In this document: positions 45,581 through 57,675 of the stretch, one piece after another
How positions within the stretch are numbered: position 1 is the first letter of the stretch
Layout of the letters: every line of letters starts with the position of its first letter
From: Cryptomeria japonica
Lineage: Eukaryota; Streptophyta; Pinopsida; Cupressales; Cupressaceae
DNA: 64,000 nucleotides
Reading direction: 5' to 3'
Assembly (NCBI RefSeq): GCF_030272615.1
Contig: NC_081408.1
Location: forward strand, 405,303,389-405,367,388
Notes under the pieces: generated by a model
What the model was told of the DNA's origin: nothing
Database searches by the model: none
The model's input: only the letters and a program-made list of their open reading frames with translations
Position numbers and translations under genes: made by a program

Positions 45581-48500
45581 TTATTGTTTTTTAGGGGACA
45601 TGACAGTTTCCCCTGCCTCGTGTTGCTTGCCCTCAAGCAACTCCAAAACTCTTTCATTTTCCCAGGTAGCATCATCCCGAGGCAGATTTTTCCATTTGAT
45701 GAAGTATTCTCTGATAGTTCTGTTCCGTAATTGTCTGTCCCGTGTTTCCAAGATTACTTCCGGAATCATTTCGAGCTCCCCTTCATCATTCAGAGGAGGT
45801 AAATCTTTGGACACTGACACTTGCTGTCCCAGAGCTTTCTTGAGACAAGACACATGAAATACATTGTTTATCTTACTATCCATTGGTAAATCAAGTTCAT
45901 AAGCAACTGCACCAACCTTCCGTACTACCTGATAGGGACCAAGAAACCGAGGCTTTAGTTTTTCAGAGCCACTAAGTTTGAGAGTAGATTGCCGATAAGG
46001 TTGCAACCTGAGAAATACCAAATCTCCCACCGCAAAATGGCGTTCAACTCGCTTTTTATCTGCATAGATTTTCTGTTGATTCTGAGCACATTGCAGATTA
46101 TCCTTAAGAGCTGTCAAAATATCTTGGCTTTCTTGAAGCCAATCACGAGTTCTAGGAACATTGCTCTGTTCAAAAGCAAGGTCGAGGAAAGAGGGTACAT
46201 CATAGCCATATAATGCCTTGAAAGGAGACATACCAATTGACATATGAAAAGTAGTGTTATAACAATATTCACCCAGATATAACCAACGAACCCAAGCTTT
46301 CTGATGCCCGGATACATAATTACGAAGATAACCTTCAATCCACTTATTCACTATTTCTGTCTGTCCATCGGTTTGCGGATGATAACTGGTGCTATGATTC
46401 AACTCTGTACCTATCAACCTGAAAAGCTCCCCCCAAAATATGCTCAAAAATCAGCTATCTCTATCATTGATTATAGTTTTGGGTAAACCATGTAATCGGA
46501 ACACCTCTCTGAAGAATAACTCTGCAACCTGGACTGCTGTAAATGCTGTTGTGATAGGGAAAAAGTGTGCAAATTTAGTTAATCTATCAACCACCACAAA
46601 TATACAATCTTTACCTTGGGATTTCGGCAAACCTGTGATGAAATCCATGGATATACTTTCCCATTTCTGATCTGGTATAGGTAGTGGCTGTAATAAACCG
46701 GCAGGATATGTCTGTTTTGCTTTATTTTACTGGCAAGTGGTGCATTCTTTGACATAGCATAGGACATCGTTTTTTAAGCCTTTCCAAGTGAACCTTTCTC
46801 TCACCCGACGATATGTTTTGAAGTATCCTGGATGCCCTGCTAGAGGAAAGTCATGCATAGATTGAAGGATTTTCCCCTTTAACTTCGATCCTGGAGTTAA
46901 ATAAATCCTGTCCTTGTAATAGGTAACATCATTAACAATTTTATATTTATCATCCTGTATATTACCATCTAGCAAATCACATGCAAAGGAATCCTTTGAA
47001 TACTTGACCAACAATAAAGATTTCCAATCAGCTGTTACAACAGATAGAGCATTGACTTCAGGCCTTCTAGATAACGCATCGGCAACCACATTATTTTTAC
47101 CTTTTACATATTCAATCTCAAAGTCATAAGCTTTAATTTTACTAATCCACTTCTGTTGCCTGTCATTCAAATCTTTTTGTCCCAAGAAATATCTCAAACT
47201 GTTATGGTCATTTTTCACCACAAATCTGCTACCAACCAAATACTGTCTAAATTTTGTCAATGCATGCATAATAGCCAACATTTCTTTATTATAGATGGAA
47301 TATAATTTCTCAAGTTTATTAAGTTTCTTGCTTTCATAAACTATAGGATGTTTGTTTTGCATTAAGATTGCCCCTATTCCATCACCGGAAGCATCACATT
47401 CCAACACAAAAGGCTGATTAAAATCTGGAAGAGCAAGTACTGGGCAAGAACTCATTACCTCTTTGAGTTTCTCAAATACCTGTTGATCTTCTTCAGTCCA
47501 TCTAAATGCCCCCTTTTTGGTAAGATCTGTCAAGGGTGCCCCAAGCTGTGAAAAACCTTTGACAAATCTCCTGTAATAATTGCATAAGCCAAAGAATCCC
47601 CTTAATTCTGTAAGGTTCTGTGGTGGTGGCCACTCCAAAATGGTTCTTATTTTTTCTTGATGGACCTGTACCCCTGTTGCACTGATCATATGCCCTAAAT
47701 ACAAAATTTCAGTCATTCCAAATTCACATTTAGAAGCTTTTGCATACAATGATTGTGATTCCATAATTCCAAGAATTATGTTAATATGTTTCAAATGCTC
47801 TTCCCAAGTTTTACTATAAATCAATATATCATCAAAGAATACCAGTAAAAATTTCCTTAACTGTTTATTAAAAATATGATTCATACAAGACTGAAATGTT
47901 GCTGGAGCATTTGTTAGACCAAACGGCATAACCAAGAATTCATAATGACCATAATGACAGCGGAAAGCAGTTTTATGAATGTCTTGTTCCCTTAATTTAA
48001 TTTGATGGTATCCGGATCTCAAATCAATTTTAGAAAAATAAATAGCACCATGCAGTTCATCTAACAATTCATCGATCTGAGGAATTGGATACCTGTTCTT
48101 GATTGTTTTCTTGTTAAGAGCTTTGTAATCAATACACATTCGAAGAGTCGCATCCTTCTTTTTGACCAACACTACAGAGGATGCAAAAGGACTAGAACTA
48201 GGTCTGATGTGCCCCATATCCAATAACTCCTTAATTGCTTTTTCTATTTCATCCCTGAATGTTTTAGGGTGTCTATAAGGAGTAGTAATTACTGGTTTAG
48301 CACCTTCTTCTAATTCAATAGTATGTTCAAAACCTCTATCTGGTGGGACTCCTGGAGGAATATCACTGAAAACCAAATGATGTGAATCTAACACTGTTAA
48401 TAGATCACCTTGATAAGATTTAGATTCAAAGCCCGATACCTTGTTGGAGATTAAACACTGTGCTGACCATGCTACATCTCCATGTTTGAAAATAGCTTCC

Positions 48501-48603
48501 ATTCTTTTCGCACTGACGATCCTGGGCCCACTGTTAGACATACCACGAAGGACTACTTTCTTATCATCAATTTTAAAAGAGAATTCCATTCTTTTAAAGC
48601 TTT
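45581..48603 (-). pseudogene. Chromovirus 1 pol: RT, RNase H, integrase, chromodomain
   Basis: The coding part begins at its break with the LINE (about 48603). RT has KIDLRSGYHQI and the intact core FFDDILIYS (near 47835). RNase H (VLECDASGDGIGA) is near 47375-47415. The integrase zinc region is HPGYFKTY...CTTC near 46735-46850, the core [10 protein letters not shown] and RHP-like QTDGQTE near 46345-46650, and the chromodomain FIKWKNLPRDDATWE near 45650-45700. In-frame stops are a TAA near 46727 and a TGA near 46450; otherwise one frame runs through. The stop (45581) lies inside the LTR. Gag and protease are missing on the far side of the LINE. Confidence 0.92.
45606..45619 (-). promoter_or_regulatory. 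Polypurine tract of chromovirus 1
   Basis: On the minus strand GAGGCAGGGGAAAC lies directly before the LTR start TGTCATGTCCCC, the place where plus-strand DNA synthesis is primed. Confidence 0.6.
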
Positions 48604-48751
48604 GTGTATATCTTTATTTGCGCATGAACCTATATATACCTTCCATTCTGCATGTAAATGTGTTGTGAATGTTACTAGGATTCTGTCTCAATTTTTGTTT
48701 GTGTATGGGTATCCATATCTGACTAACTGTTTGTTGATGATGTAGTACAGT

Positions 48752-51700
48752 TTATCCATCTGCCCCTAAATTGGCTAACTTATTTGCCAATGTGTTTGCT
48801 TCCCTGTAGATGTGATTGATCGTGTAGTCTGAGAAGCTTCCCAATAGTGATAGGGCTCTATCCAATAAGCTTCTGAGCTCCCAATTTGTCATTGTCTTGG
48901 TCCTTAATGCATTAACAATAATAGCCAAATCCCCTTCTATTTCTAATTTGGATATTTTTAATTGTTTGCATAAATTTAGACCTTCTATTAGGCTCAATAT
49001 TTCTGCCTTATTGTTTGTGCCATGTCCTAGATATCGGGAGCTCGATCCAATACATATCCCTTCATGTGAGTGAATTATACATCCTGCCCCTGCCTCCCCT
49101 GGATTGCCTCTGGATGCTCGATCAAAATTGAGTTTGCACCATCCAATCTCCGAGGGCACCCATTTGCATGCTCTTCTATCCTTAGATTTATCTCTGTAAC
49201 CTTTCCCAAAGAAAAGGGGGATTTTATTCCCCTTCCACTGCTTTCTAATATAGTTATCCCACTCTGTAAATGTCTTATCATGTTGTGGAATGGTCATGTT
49301 CCTATTATTGGAGGTTTCTATGATGGAGGCTTCTATTTTTGCTATCAGAATTTCTGCCTTCATTTCTTTTTCCTGAAAGATTCTCCTGTTTCTCTCCTTC
49401 CAAACCTCCTAGATTACTATTGCTGGACTGCATATCCATAGATTATGGAAGATGCTATTCCTTTTGATTAATGGCCAATTTTTGAGCCAGTCCTTTAGGT
49501 AAGGGATGATGGCACCTAACCAGCCTAATTGTGCCATCAGCCAATACCAGCATCTTTGTGTGTAGCTATAGGTTGTGAATATGTGGTCATTTGTTTCCTC
49601 ATCTTTCTTGCATAAGACACAAATTGAGGGCCCTTCAAAACCTCTTAGTTTAAATTGTTCCGCAGTAAGTACTTTCCCCTGGAATGCCGCCCAGGCAAAG
49701 AAGCCGACTTTTGGGAGTCCAAATTTGTCCCAACAAATTGTGTTAGGGGTGTAGTCTTTGATAATGTTTGCCTCCTCCTATATGGCTCTAAAGCCATCTT
49801 TGTAGTTGTATTGTCCATTTGATTTTGACCATATAAGCTCATCCGACCCAGGTCTGAGTATTATTATTCTACCCTCTAGAATTTGTAGCAATTCTTGGTC
49901 TTTGTTGTCCACTAAGAATGGGGACATGTTCTTCCATTTCCATCCCATTGTCGATTTGGGTGCCAGTGTCATATAATCCTTTACATGGTTCCCCCATAAA
50001 GGTTTCATTTGGTTTTTAATGTCAGTTGTGTTCATTAGACTGTTAATTGAGGGGTAACCAACCCAGGAATCCTCCCAGAACAAGGCTGTTCTGCCATCAT
50101 GAATATCCCAGGATAGGTGATTCACTATGAGTGACCGACTTTCTCTTATAAAGTTCCAGATTCTAGATCCCTTGGGACGATTTGTTTCCCTAGATTCTGC
50201 CTCTCTCTGGTTTTGTGACATGTATTTGCTCCTAAGGGTTCTGGCCCATTTTGCTTCTGAGGATGTATATATTCTCCATGCCAATTTTGCCCCTAAAGCC
50301 ATATTTTGCCATAGTAATTTTCTTATTCCCGTGCCTCCATCTCTCTTTTCACGACATATCTTTTCCCATGATATTAGTTTCATTTTGTTTTTATCTTCTG
50401 CACCATTCCAGTAGAAATCTCTCATTATTTGAGTTAGTTTTTTATAAGTCCCTTTTGGGAGTGGTATACAAGATAGAAGATAGATAGGCATTGCTGCTAA
50501 TACTATTTTTATGAGGGTTAATCTTCCTGCCCCTGTCAGCCATAAGGCTTTCCAGGATGCCAGCTTCTTCCTTACTTTTTCAATCAGGGGGTTCCAAAGT
50601 TTATTCGATCTGATGCCTTTGTCTAGGGGCATCCCTAAATATGTTAGTGGTAGATGTCCTATTTTGTATCCTAGATACGAAGCTATCCTGTATTCCTCTT
50701 GTGGTTCTGTTTTAAAGAAGAATATTTCTGATTTCTCTTTGTTTACCATCTCTCCTGAGGCCAGCCCATAAGACTGTAATATGTTTTTAATTTCCTTAGC
50801 TTCCTTTAGCTGTCCTTTTCCCAAAATTATTGTGTTGTCTGTAAACTGTTGATGGGTGCATGAGTCTACTCCACTCATGATCTGAATTCCTGACAGTTTG
50901 TTGGACCTCCGTGATGCCTTTGGACTCCTGCCAAGGGCTTCAGACATAATTATAAATAAGAATGGGGATAAAGGACCCCCTTGTCTGAGTCCTTTGGAAG
51001 TTTCAAAGAAGCCTTCCGGTTTCCCGTTTAGTAAGATAGAGAACCTAGGGTTTGATATACAGAAGTAAATCCAGTTTATCCATTGTTAAAGCCAAAGGCC
51101 TTCATGCAGTTGCATAGGAAGTAGCAGTTCACTTTGTCATAAGCCTTTTTAATGTCTAATTTTAGCAGCATATTAGGCTGCCCCTGGTTTTGGCAAGAGT
51201 GTATGGCTTCCTGGACAATAATAATCCCATCTAAAATTGGTCTGTTGGGTACAATGCTTGTTTGTTCTTATGATATTATGATAGGCAGTAATTTTTTTAA
51301 TCTATTAGCCATGACTTTAGCTAGTAGCTTGTAGATCATGTTGCATAGAGAAATGGGTCTGAACTCATCCCATTTTGAGGGGTTCTCCTTCTTTGGGATT
51401 AAGGCCAGAAAGGTGTTATTAATTTCTTTTAGGAATCTCCCTGCATTGCGGGCAGATTCCAAGGTATTAGTTACCTTGTCCCCTAAGATGTGCCAACATT
51501 TGTGGAAGAAACTAGCAGGGAAGCCATCCGGACCAGGGGCTTTGTCTCCGTGAAATTGTGCCAGAGCTGTTTTAACTTCTTCGTGAGTGATTTTGGAGTT
51601 TAACATTTTGTTGTCATCCTCTATTATCAGTTTAGGTATGTTATTTGTTAAGATTCTATTGTTGGGGAGATCTGAGTGTTCCCAGTTGTTAAGGATGTTT

Positions 51701-52940
51701 TCAAAATACATAATTGCATCTTTTGCAATCTGATCTTGATCCATTATGATCTGATCGCTGTCATTGGTGATTTGGGTGATTTTGTTTGCTGTTCTTTTAA
51801 TTTTAACACTGTTGTGAAATAATTTGGTGTTTTGATCCCCGTCTTCCAACCATGATTCTCGAGATTTCTCTTTCCTGTATATCTCTTCTCTGGCCAAAAT
51901 GCCTTCATATTGACATAGGAGCCTTTTCTCAACTTCATATGTCTCAATGGTCATCCCATTTTGCATCACATCAGTGTTTATTGTCTCCAGTTCATTCTCA
52001 ATTCTTGACTTTTCCTCAAAGATGTTTTTAAATTTCTCTTTGTTCCAATCTAATATCGTGTGCTTAATCTCTTTCAGCTTAGAGACCAGACAATACAATT
52101 TTGATCCTACAAAGATACTATCCTTCCACCACTTTTGTATGTTGGGAGGAAGTCTTCGTGTGTAAACCACATTCTCTCAAACTTGAAGGGATACCCCGTT
52201 TGCTTTGTTTCCCCCACAAGTTCTAAGCGTACTGGGTAGTGATCAGAGCCTGACCAAGGTAATACCGTAGTTTTTAGTTCTATATGGAAATCGGTTAGAT
52301 CTCCTTTAAAGAAGAATCTATCGAGTGTTTCTGCGATGTTAGAAAATTCTTTTCTCCTGTTATTCCATGTGTGGAAACCAGTCTATGTTTTGATTTCGAA
52401 TAAGTTATTGTTGTTTATCCAGTTAACGAAGTCTCTTTGTGATTGTTTAATGGTTGTTGTACCACCGATTTAATCCGATGAGTATAAGATAGTGTTGAAG
52501 TCACCACCTATGATGTGTTTTTCATCCTGCATATTTAAGTATTGTTCAATTTCTTGCCATACTAATCTTTTCTTTTCTATACAAATTGGGCCATAAACAT
52601 TAATAATTATAAACTCAAGGTTTAGACTAAGGGTTCTGACTCTGCCAGCTATCCAATTTTGCATTTTGGATTGGCATGTGAATGCAACTGCACTTTTTCT
52701 CCACATTATACCTAGGCCCCCTGATGCCCCTGTAGATTCCATAGCTTCCATTTGCCATTGGGTGAATTTTTTGCGATAATTATTTATATCAGTCTTGCTT
52801 AGTTTTGTTTCTTGTATCAAGACTATATCCATGGCAGATTTCAGTATACTTCTCTTAATCAGTCTCTGTTTATTAGAGGCTCCCAAACCCCTAACATTCC
52901 AAGTGAGTATGTTTATACCTCTTCTAGGGGGTGGGGACAT
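48752..52940 (-). pseudogene. LINE ORF2: AP endonuclease, reverse transcriptase, RNase H
   Basis: Endonuclease motifs are TWNVRGLG, LIQETKL, NVYGP and GGDFNT (52940-52470), continuing to SDHYPV near 52230. RT motifs are DKAPGPDGFP, FRPISLCN, LKLDIKKAYDKV, GLRQGGPLSP and FTDNTIIL (near 50855). The last is the catalytic F-A/T-D-D box with its second Asp changed to Asn. The zf-RVT region (CVLCKKDEETNDH) is near 49610, and RNase H (LNFDRASRGN, GTNNKAEI, LEIEGD) is at 48752-49363. Stops occur near 52470, 52390, 51268, 49778 and 49410; frameshifts occur near 52190 and 51090. Inactive. Confidence 0.92.
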
Positions 52941-53274
52941 TTTCCTTGCCCCAACAGTGTTGTTATTTTGGCCCGCTCCTCCGCATCTCCATCCATCTTC
53001 CTTTTGTCTAAAAAAGACTTCCTACCTCTTTTGTTGCTCAGAGATTTTCCACAATCAGGAGTTGGTCTCTCACTTCCTGTCTGGAGGATACCTTTGTTTT
53101 GTGGATTGGTTAGGCTTCTGTCTACTATTCTGTTATTGTCTGTTACTTGCATATTGATTAGTTCCTTGATAATAAAATCTCTTTCCTTCATTTGCATTCA
53201 ACCCTTCCACAACAGGGGAATCCTCCATAGTGGTGTAGGTTGTGGTTATATCTTCTTGGGCCTCCTCATTAGGG

Positions 53275-54891
53275 TTACCGGTCAGTAGGGGTGTTTTGGG
53301 GGGGGGATTGAACCTGTCCTATAATGGGGATGTTTTCATATTCTGCCAAATTTGATGGGGTATCGATGAGTATTTCATCTACATATTCTTCAGCTATTTT
53401 CCCCATTAGGTTTTCTATAACATTGTTCAGTTCTGCTTGGATTTGCTCATCATTATTACGAGCCCGAGTCTCTAAGGTTTTGTCATGACTGTTGCCCGAG
53501 ACCTGGGTAGGAGGTGGAGTTGGGGTAGTCTCAATCCTTTGCTGACCAGTGTTTATAATAAAGCCACCCCTCTTATCATTAAATTGTATGTCTAATTTCC
53601 CATTTGAAGCTACAAATTTATCCAAAACTGTTGCTTGCGGCTTCTGTAAATTATGGTTTGACCTCTTGCAGAAGGCTAAATCTTTTGCTACTGGTCCATT
53701 ATACCATACCGGTTTTAGAGTATATATGCCATCGATTGTTTCTAAGATTATATTTTTTAGGTCTCCCTTAGCTTTGTTGAATTCTATTAGCATTTTTTGT
53801 CTGAGCTATCCGACTAGTTTTTTTCTACAGCTCTGAATTTGCCCAGACTATCCCCAATTTCTATAAGGATTTTAGCATGCATTAATTCTACAGGAACATT
53901 GTGGATTTCTATCCATTTTGATTCCATTTCAAATTCAAAACTATTAGCATCAAATTTTGGTTGCCAATCAATGAAGTTAAAATTTATGCCTTTGAAAAAA
54001 ACATAATCTTCATGCAGAAGCTTGGCCTTCATAGATTTATCATGGCATTCTATGTAAATTAAAGTTGTTTACTAGGGTTGTTATACTTACATGGCCATGG
54101 AATTTTGTTTTCCACCATTCCACAATTTCTTTGAGTGGCTGATTGTTCCCTCCCCATCTTGCAAAGAGACCGTGCCCTCTGCAATACTTGCTTAAATCCT
54201 TTGCTTCTGTAGGGTACTTGATTTTGATGGGCTCTGGGTCAAGATTTGTTGCCGCTAGGGCATCCTCATTTCTTACAACCTTGTATGGCGAGTTTCCCCG
54301 TTTCGAGACCGGAACTGATTTGGCGGATTTGGGGCCATGAAATGGCAATGCCCTTCCTCCATCCTTCACGGGTCTAACATAACCCTCCGTTCTGTTGGTA
54401 AATGGGCGCGTTATCTGTTGTGGCTTACGGATGGGCTGTCCAGGGCCTGAATTATTTGTTCGAGAGCCCAGTGGTATCTTATTTGCCTTGGTGGCGCAGT
54501 TGGGAATTTGTGAGGTGATGAGAATCACCCACATTTTTGGTTGCTCTGTCACCCTGGCTTCCCTCATCACTGCCGTAGCTGCTTTATTTCCCACTACCAC
54601 AGGCCACAGATGGTTATGTGCAGAGATTTTCCTATCATATGGATGGTTGCCCGCCATTTCCCAGTTCCTGCCCTGGTATGGACGATGTTCGCCGTGGTGT
54701 TGATATGCATAATCTACGACCGCCCTAGCAGCCCATTGCCTTTCTGCCTTGATGGTCTTCTTACTCTTCATAGTTTCCCAGGGTTGTTCCTGCAGAGGGG
54801 AAACCCTACCAGATGTTGAGGCGACCCCAGCGTGTCTTCTCCCTCCATCGCTTGCTCGGTAATTCGCATGATTGCCAGATTGCAGATCCAT
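53275..54891 (-). pseudogene. LINE ORF1 (RNA-binding, DUF4283-like), broken
   Basis: This is ORF1 of a plant L1-type element, which coats the element RNA. MDLQSGNHANYRASD at 54891 opens a Pro/Gly/basic N-terminal region. WWKTKFHGHVSITTL then starts a DUF4283-like RNA-binding fold that continues after a frame change near 54040 (FKGINFNFIDWQPKFD...W-x-EIHNVPVEL). A stop at 53814 and a further frame piece (53793-53275) follow. The C-terminus is rich in Thr/Pro/Asn. No CCHC knuckle is visible. Confidence 0.75.
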
Positions 54892-54900
54892 TTTTATTTC

Positions 54901-55441
54901 CCAATATTTATTAAATATTATTATTTAATTAATATATATTAATATTTATTCTTGAAATGTTCAAATAAAAATAAATTAATATTATATTGTAAACATAATT
55001 TATATATTATAAACATTTGTTAAGAAATTAGAAACAATGGAGGGGTGATAAAGAAAAATAAACAAATAAGTATTATGACAATCTTCAAACAATAGTGACT
55101 ATTTAAATTAAGGCTATGAACGTAATGATTGACAAATGTGCAAACCGAGTAAGCAAGAAACACAATTAGTATATTACAGTGGCAAACAATCAATATGTGG
55201 ACCGGTTCATAATGATGGGCATATTATCATTGTTGTCAAAAGGATTTGCTAAACCATGAACACTGTTGAATCCATTGCACAATCACATTCAGATGTACAT
55301 ACAGTCCTAGTTGTTTATACATTCTAATGTACATACAGTCTGATATATACTCAGATCCTTATGCACAGATAACAGTAATAGACCATTATACAGAACTTGG
55401 AGGAATACATATATACAGTATATGCCCAGATACAGTCAGAT

Positions 55442-55485
<44 letters not shown>

Positions 55486-56330
55486 CAAACCCTTATGATA
55501 TACTTGGTATTATATATACTTGGAGTAATATACATATACAGCAAGCTACATGATGAGTAATATACATATACAAGCTACGGTGAACCAGCAACTCGCCATC
55601 CATTGTATTCATGTATTCATATATAGAATAAATATATACTAAGTCACCGAATTTATATGTATTGCGTGAGTAATGTATGACGGAATATCAGAATTTCTAT
55701 GCGGTCAAAATAATAGACGGTATTAAAAGACTATGGTGAATCATGGTCATTAATAAGAATTTCTATTGGCAGATTAAAAGATTAATTTAATAATTAAATA
55801 CAAACTATGAATCGTGGTCATACAAACATGATTTTTCAAACCCAAAAAAAAAGGCAAATACGACTTTTTGAAAAGTCGTGATCCTTCACAAAAGATACGA
55901 TATGTATATTTAAGTGTGTGGAGTATGAGTAAGAAAAGGGAATTCTAAAAAAGCTTAGAGGAGAATAGAATTGTTATTACAGGCAGTAACATCTGCCTTC
56001 TTGGTGGCATGCATGGAGATGTGCTTAATACGTATGCTTGATATATGAAGCCTGATAATGTTATTATGAAGAATTTCATAATAATATTTATTTAGACTGC
56101 AATACGTATGACAGTCATTTAATTTCATTATTGTGGCAGACCAGATCTGAGACATGTCAGTTCTGTCTGCTCTTACAGCCAGAATTGTAATAACTAATGT
56201 TTCTAGGCAGTGGTGGTGTTAATAATTTATATAGTAGGTAATTAGCACATATATATATATATATATTCAAATCAGAATAAGGATAATAGATTTATATGTG
56301 ATAATGATGTTAGCAAGATTTATATTGGCT

Positions 56331-56371
<41 letters not shown>

Positions 56372-56840
56372 TACTTGATAATATTTTCTTAGATTATTTA
56401 TATATGCGTGTCTTATCTCGTAATCAATCAAAGGAATGAATAGAGGAAGTATGTTAGGGAATTGCAGTTCACCGGTTCTCCCAAGCTAAGTAGGCCACCC
56501 CAAGGGATGGAATTGTCATAGTGGGACGTTCCTGCCTCTTGTGGGCTAAGAGGTGAGTTGTCATAGTGGGACGCTGCGCGGTCTTGGGCTTAGTTGGGTT
56601 GAGCAGTATACAGGCACCCTCACAAGGCTTTCCTACCAAACTAAACTATGATTGAATATGGGTAGAAAGACATGTTTATCATTCTATGTAAATATATTTA
56701 CTATTAATCTATCTAATTATTTGTCTATTCCTAAGTTTATTGAGTGACTAGATGAAGTTACTCTTATATATTGCAAAAAAATAAAATGATAAACTATAGT
56801 GTATTACTAATTCAGGACAAAATTCAGGTAATCACAAGTT
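54901..56840 (-). mobile_element. AT-rich LTR-like region upstream of the LINE, with TA microsatellites
   Basis: It presumably belongs mostly to the LTR that starts at 56852 on the minus strand. It contains (TA)n runs at 55445-55483 and 56333-56364 and short ACATACAGTC/ATACAGT repeats (55290-55440). At 56490-56600 there is a local duplication of TTGTCATAGTGGGACG. No ORF with support. The LTR end was not found. Confidence 0.4.
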
Positions 56841-56852
56841 GGGGACATTACA
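56841..56852 (-). repeat. LTR start TGTAATGTCCCC inside a chromodomain
   Basis: On the minus strand the LTR start directly follows gypsy coding sequence RIIQKYF and the bases TATTT. Because the chromodomain is cut in the middle, this is an LTR inserted into the gene rather than the element's own 3' LTR. Confidence 0.65.
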
Positions 56853-57675
56853 AAATACTTTTGAATAATCCTCTTCTCGAGCTTCTTCTTCTTGAAATCA
56901 ATAATGGATTCCAGAATCAGGATCAACTTGCCCTCCTCATCCAATGGTGCAACTCAGTAGAGGGTGTACTGCTGTCCTAGTGTTTTTTGAGGAGAGGCAC
57001 ATAGTACACCTTGTGTATATTAGTGTGCTTTGGTAGCTTTGGCTCATAGGCAACTTCTCCAATCCTTTGAGCAATCTTGTAAGGGCCATTGAACTTGGAT
57101 TTCAATTTTTCTGCACCACTCTTCATAAGTGAGGACTATCTATAAATCGTAAATATACCATATCTCCAACTTTAAGCATCCTCTTTGTCTTGTGTCTATT
57201 TGCATACATTTTTTGTTGGTTTCGAGCCTGCTGGATATTCTCTTTCAAAGCCTTCATAAATTTTGATGTTCTTGAACCTAATCTCTGGTTTGAGGTTTTG
57301 CTATCTACAATAATTAAGTCCACAAAAGTGGTAGCATTATACCCGTACAAAGCCTTGAAAGGTGCAATGCCTATACTCATATGATAAGTGGTCTTATAAA
57401 AATGCTCACCTAGATAAAGCCTTTTGATGTCCAACCACATAATCCCTTAAGTATACGCTTCCATCCACTTGTTTACTATTTATGTCTGTCCATTTCTCTG
57501 TGGCTGTTAATTTGTGCTTGGTGTCAACTCTTTACCTACTGATTTGAAGAGCTCTTGCCAAAACACATTGAAAAATCTGCTGTGCCAATCACTGACAATG
57601 TTTCTAAGCAATTCATGGAGCCTAAACAACTCCCTAAAGAATAGGTCTGCCATCTGTGGTGCTGTAGTAACCCTA
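56853..57675 (-). pseudogene. Chromovirus 2 pol, part 3: integrase core to half chromodomain
   Basis: Reads TAPQMADLFFRELFRLHEL near 57600-57665, then DWHSRFFNVFWQELF, IVNKWMEAYLRDYV, YHMSIGIAPFKALYGYNA (about 57310-57390) and KMYANRHKTKRMLKVGDMVY. A degenerate linker with frame changes near 57120 leads to a chromodomain first half (SIIDFKKKKLEKRIIQKY) that breaks off at 56853. It continues from the part that ends at 60921, after a solo LTR. Confidence 0.8.

Larger units (their letters stand above)
42603..45605 (-). mobile_element. 3-kb 3' LTR of chromovirus 1, with 12-bp inverted ends
   Basis: On the minus strand it starts TGTCATGTCCCC (45605), right after the polypurine-like tract and 8 codons before the pol stop, and ends GGGGACATGACA (42603). 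TGTGT before 42603 would be the TSD. The LTR carries an unknown ORF (43731-44141), a (TA)n run (44472-44505) and two CTCCACTGTATATACCACG direct repeats near 44873 and 44955. The lower end near 42750-42800 has an ATTGATAAAGAATATTAC stretch that may be the R/U5 region. Confidence 0.65.
48604..54900 (-). mobile_element. L1-type LINE, near full length, inactive
   Basis: Order on the minus strand: ORF1 (54891 to 53275), endonuclease, RT, zf-RVT and RNase H (52940 to 48752), and a 3' end near 48604 with CAAATAAAG just before gypsy pol resumes. There is no long poly(A) tail. Length is about 6.3 kb. The 3' end interrupts chromovirus 1 pol upstream of KRMEFSF. The 5' end abuts AT-rich sequence that is not gypsy gag, so the insertion or its surroundings were rearranged later. 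Confidence 0.8.

Noticed and set aside
56460-56640. A third 5S-like sequence (CCCAAGCTAAGTAGGCCACC)
   Set aside because: It lacks the 5S A box and C box; the resemblance is limited to a short string near copy 2.
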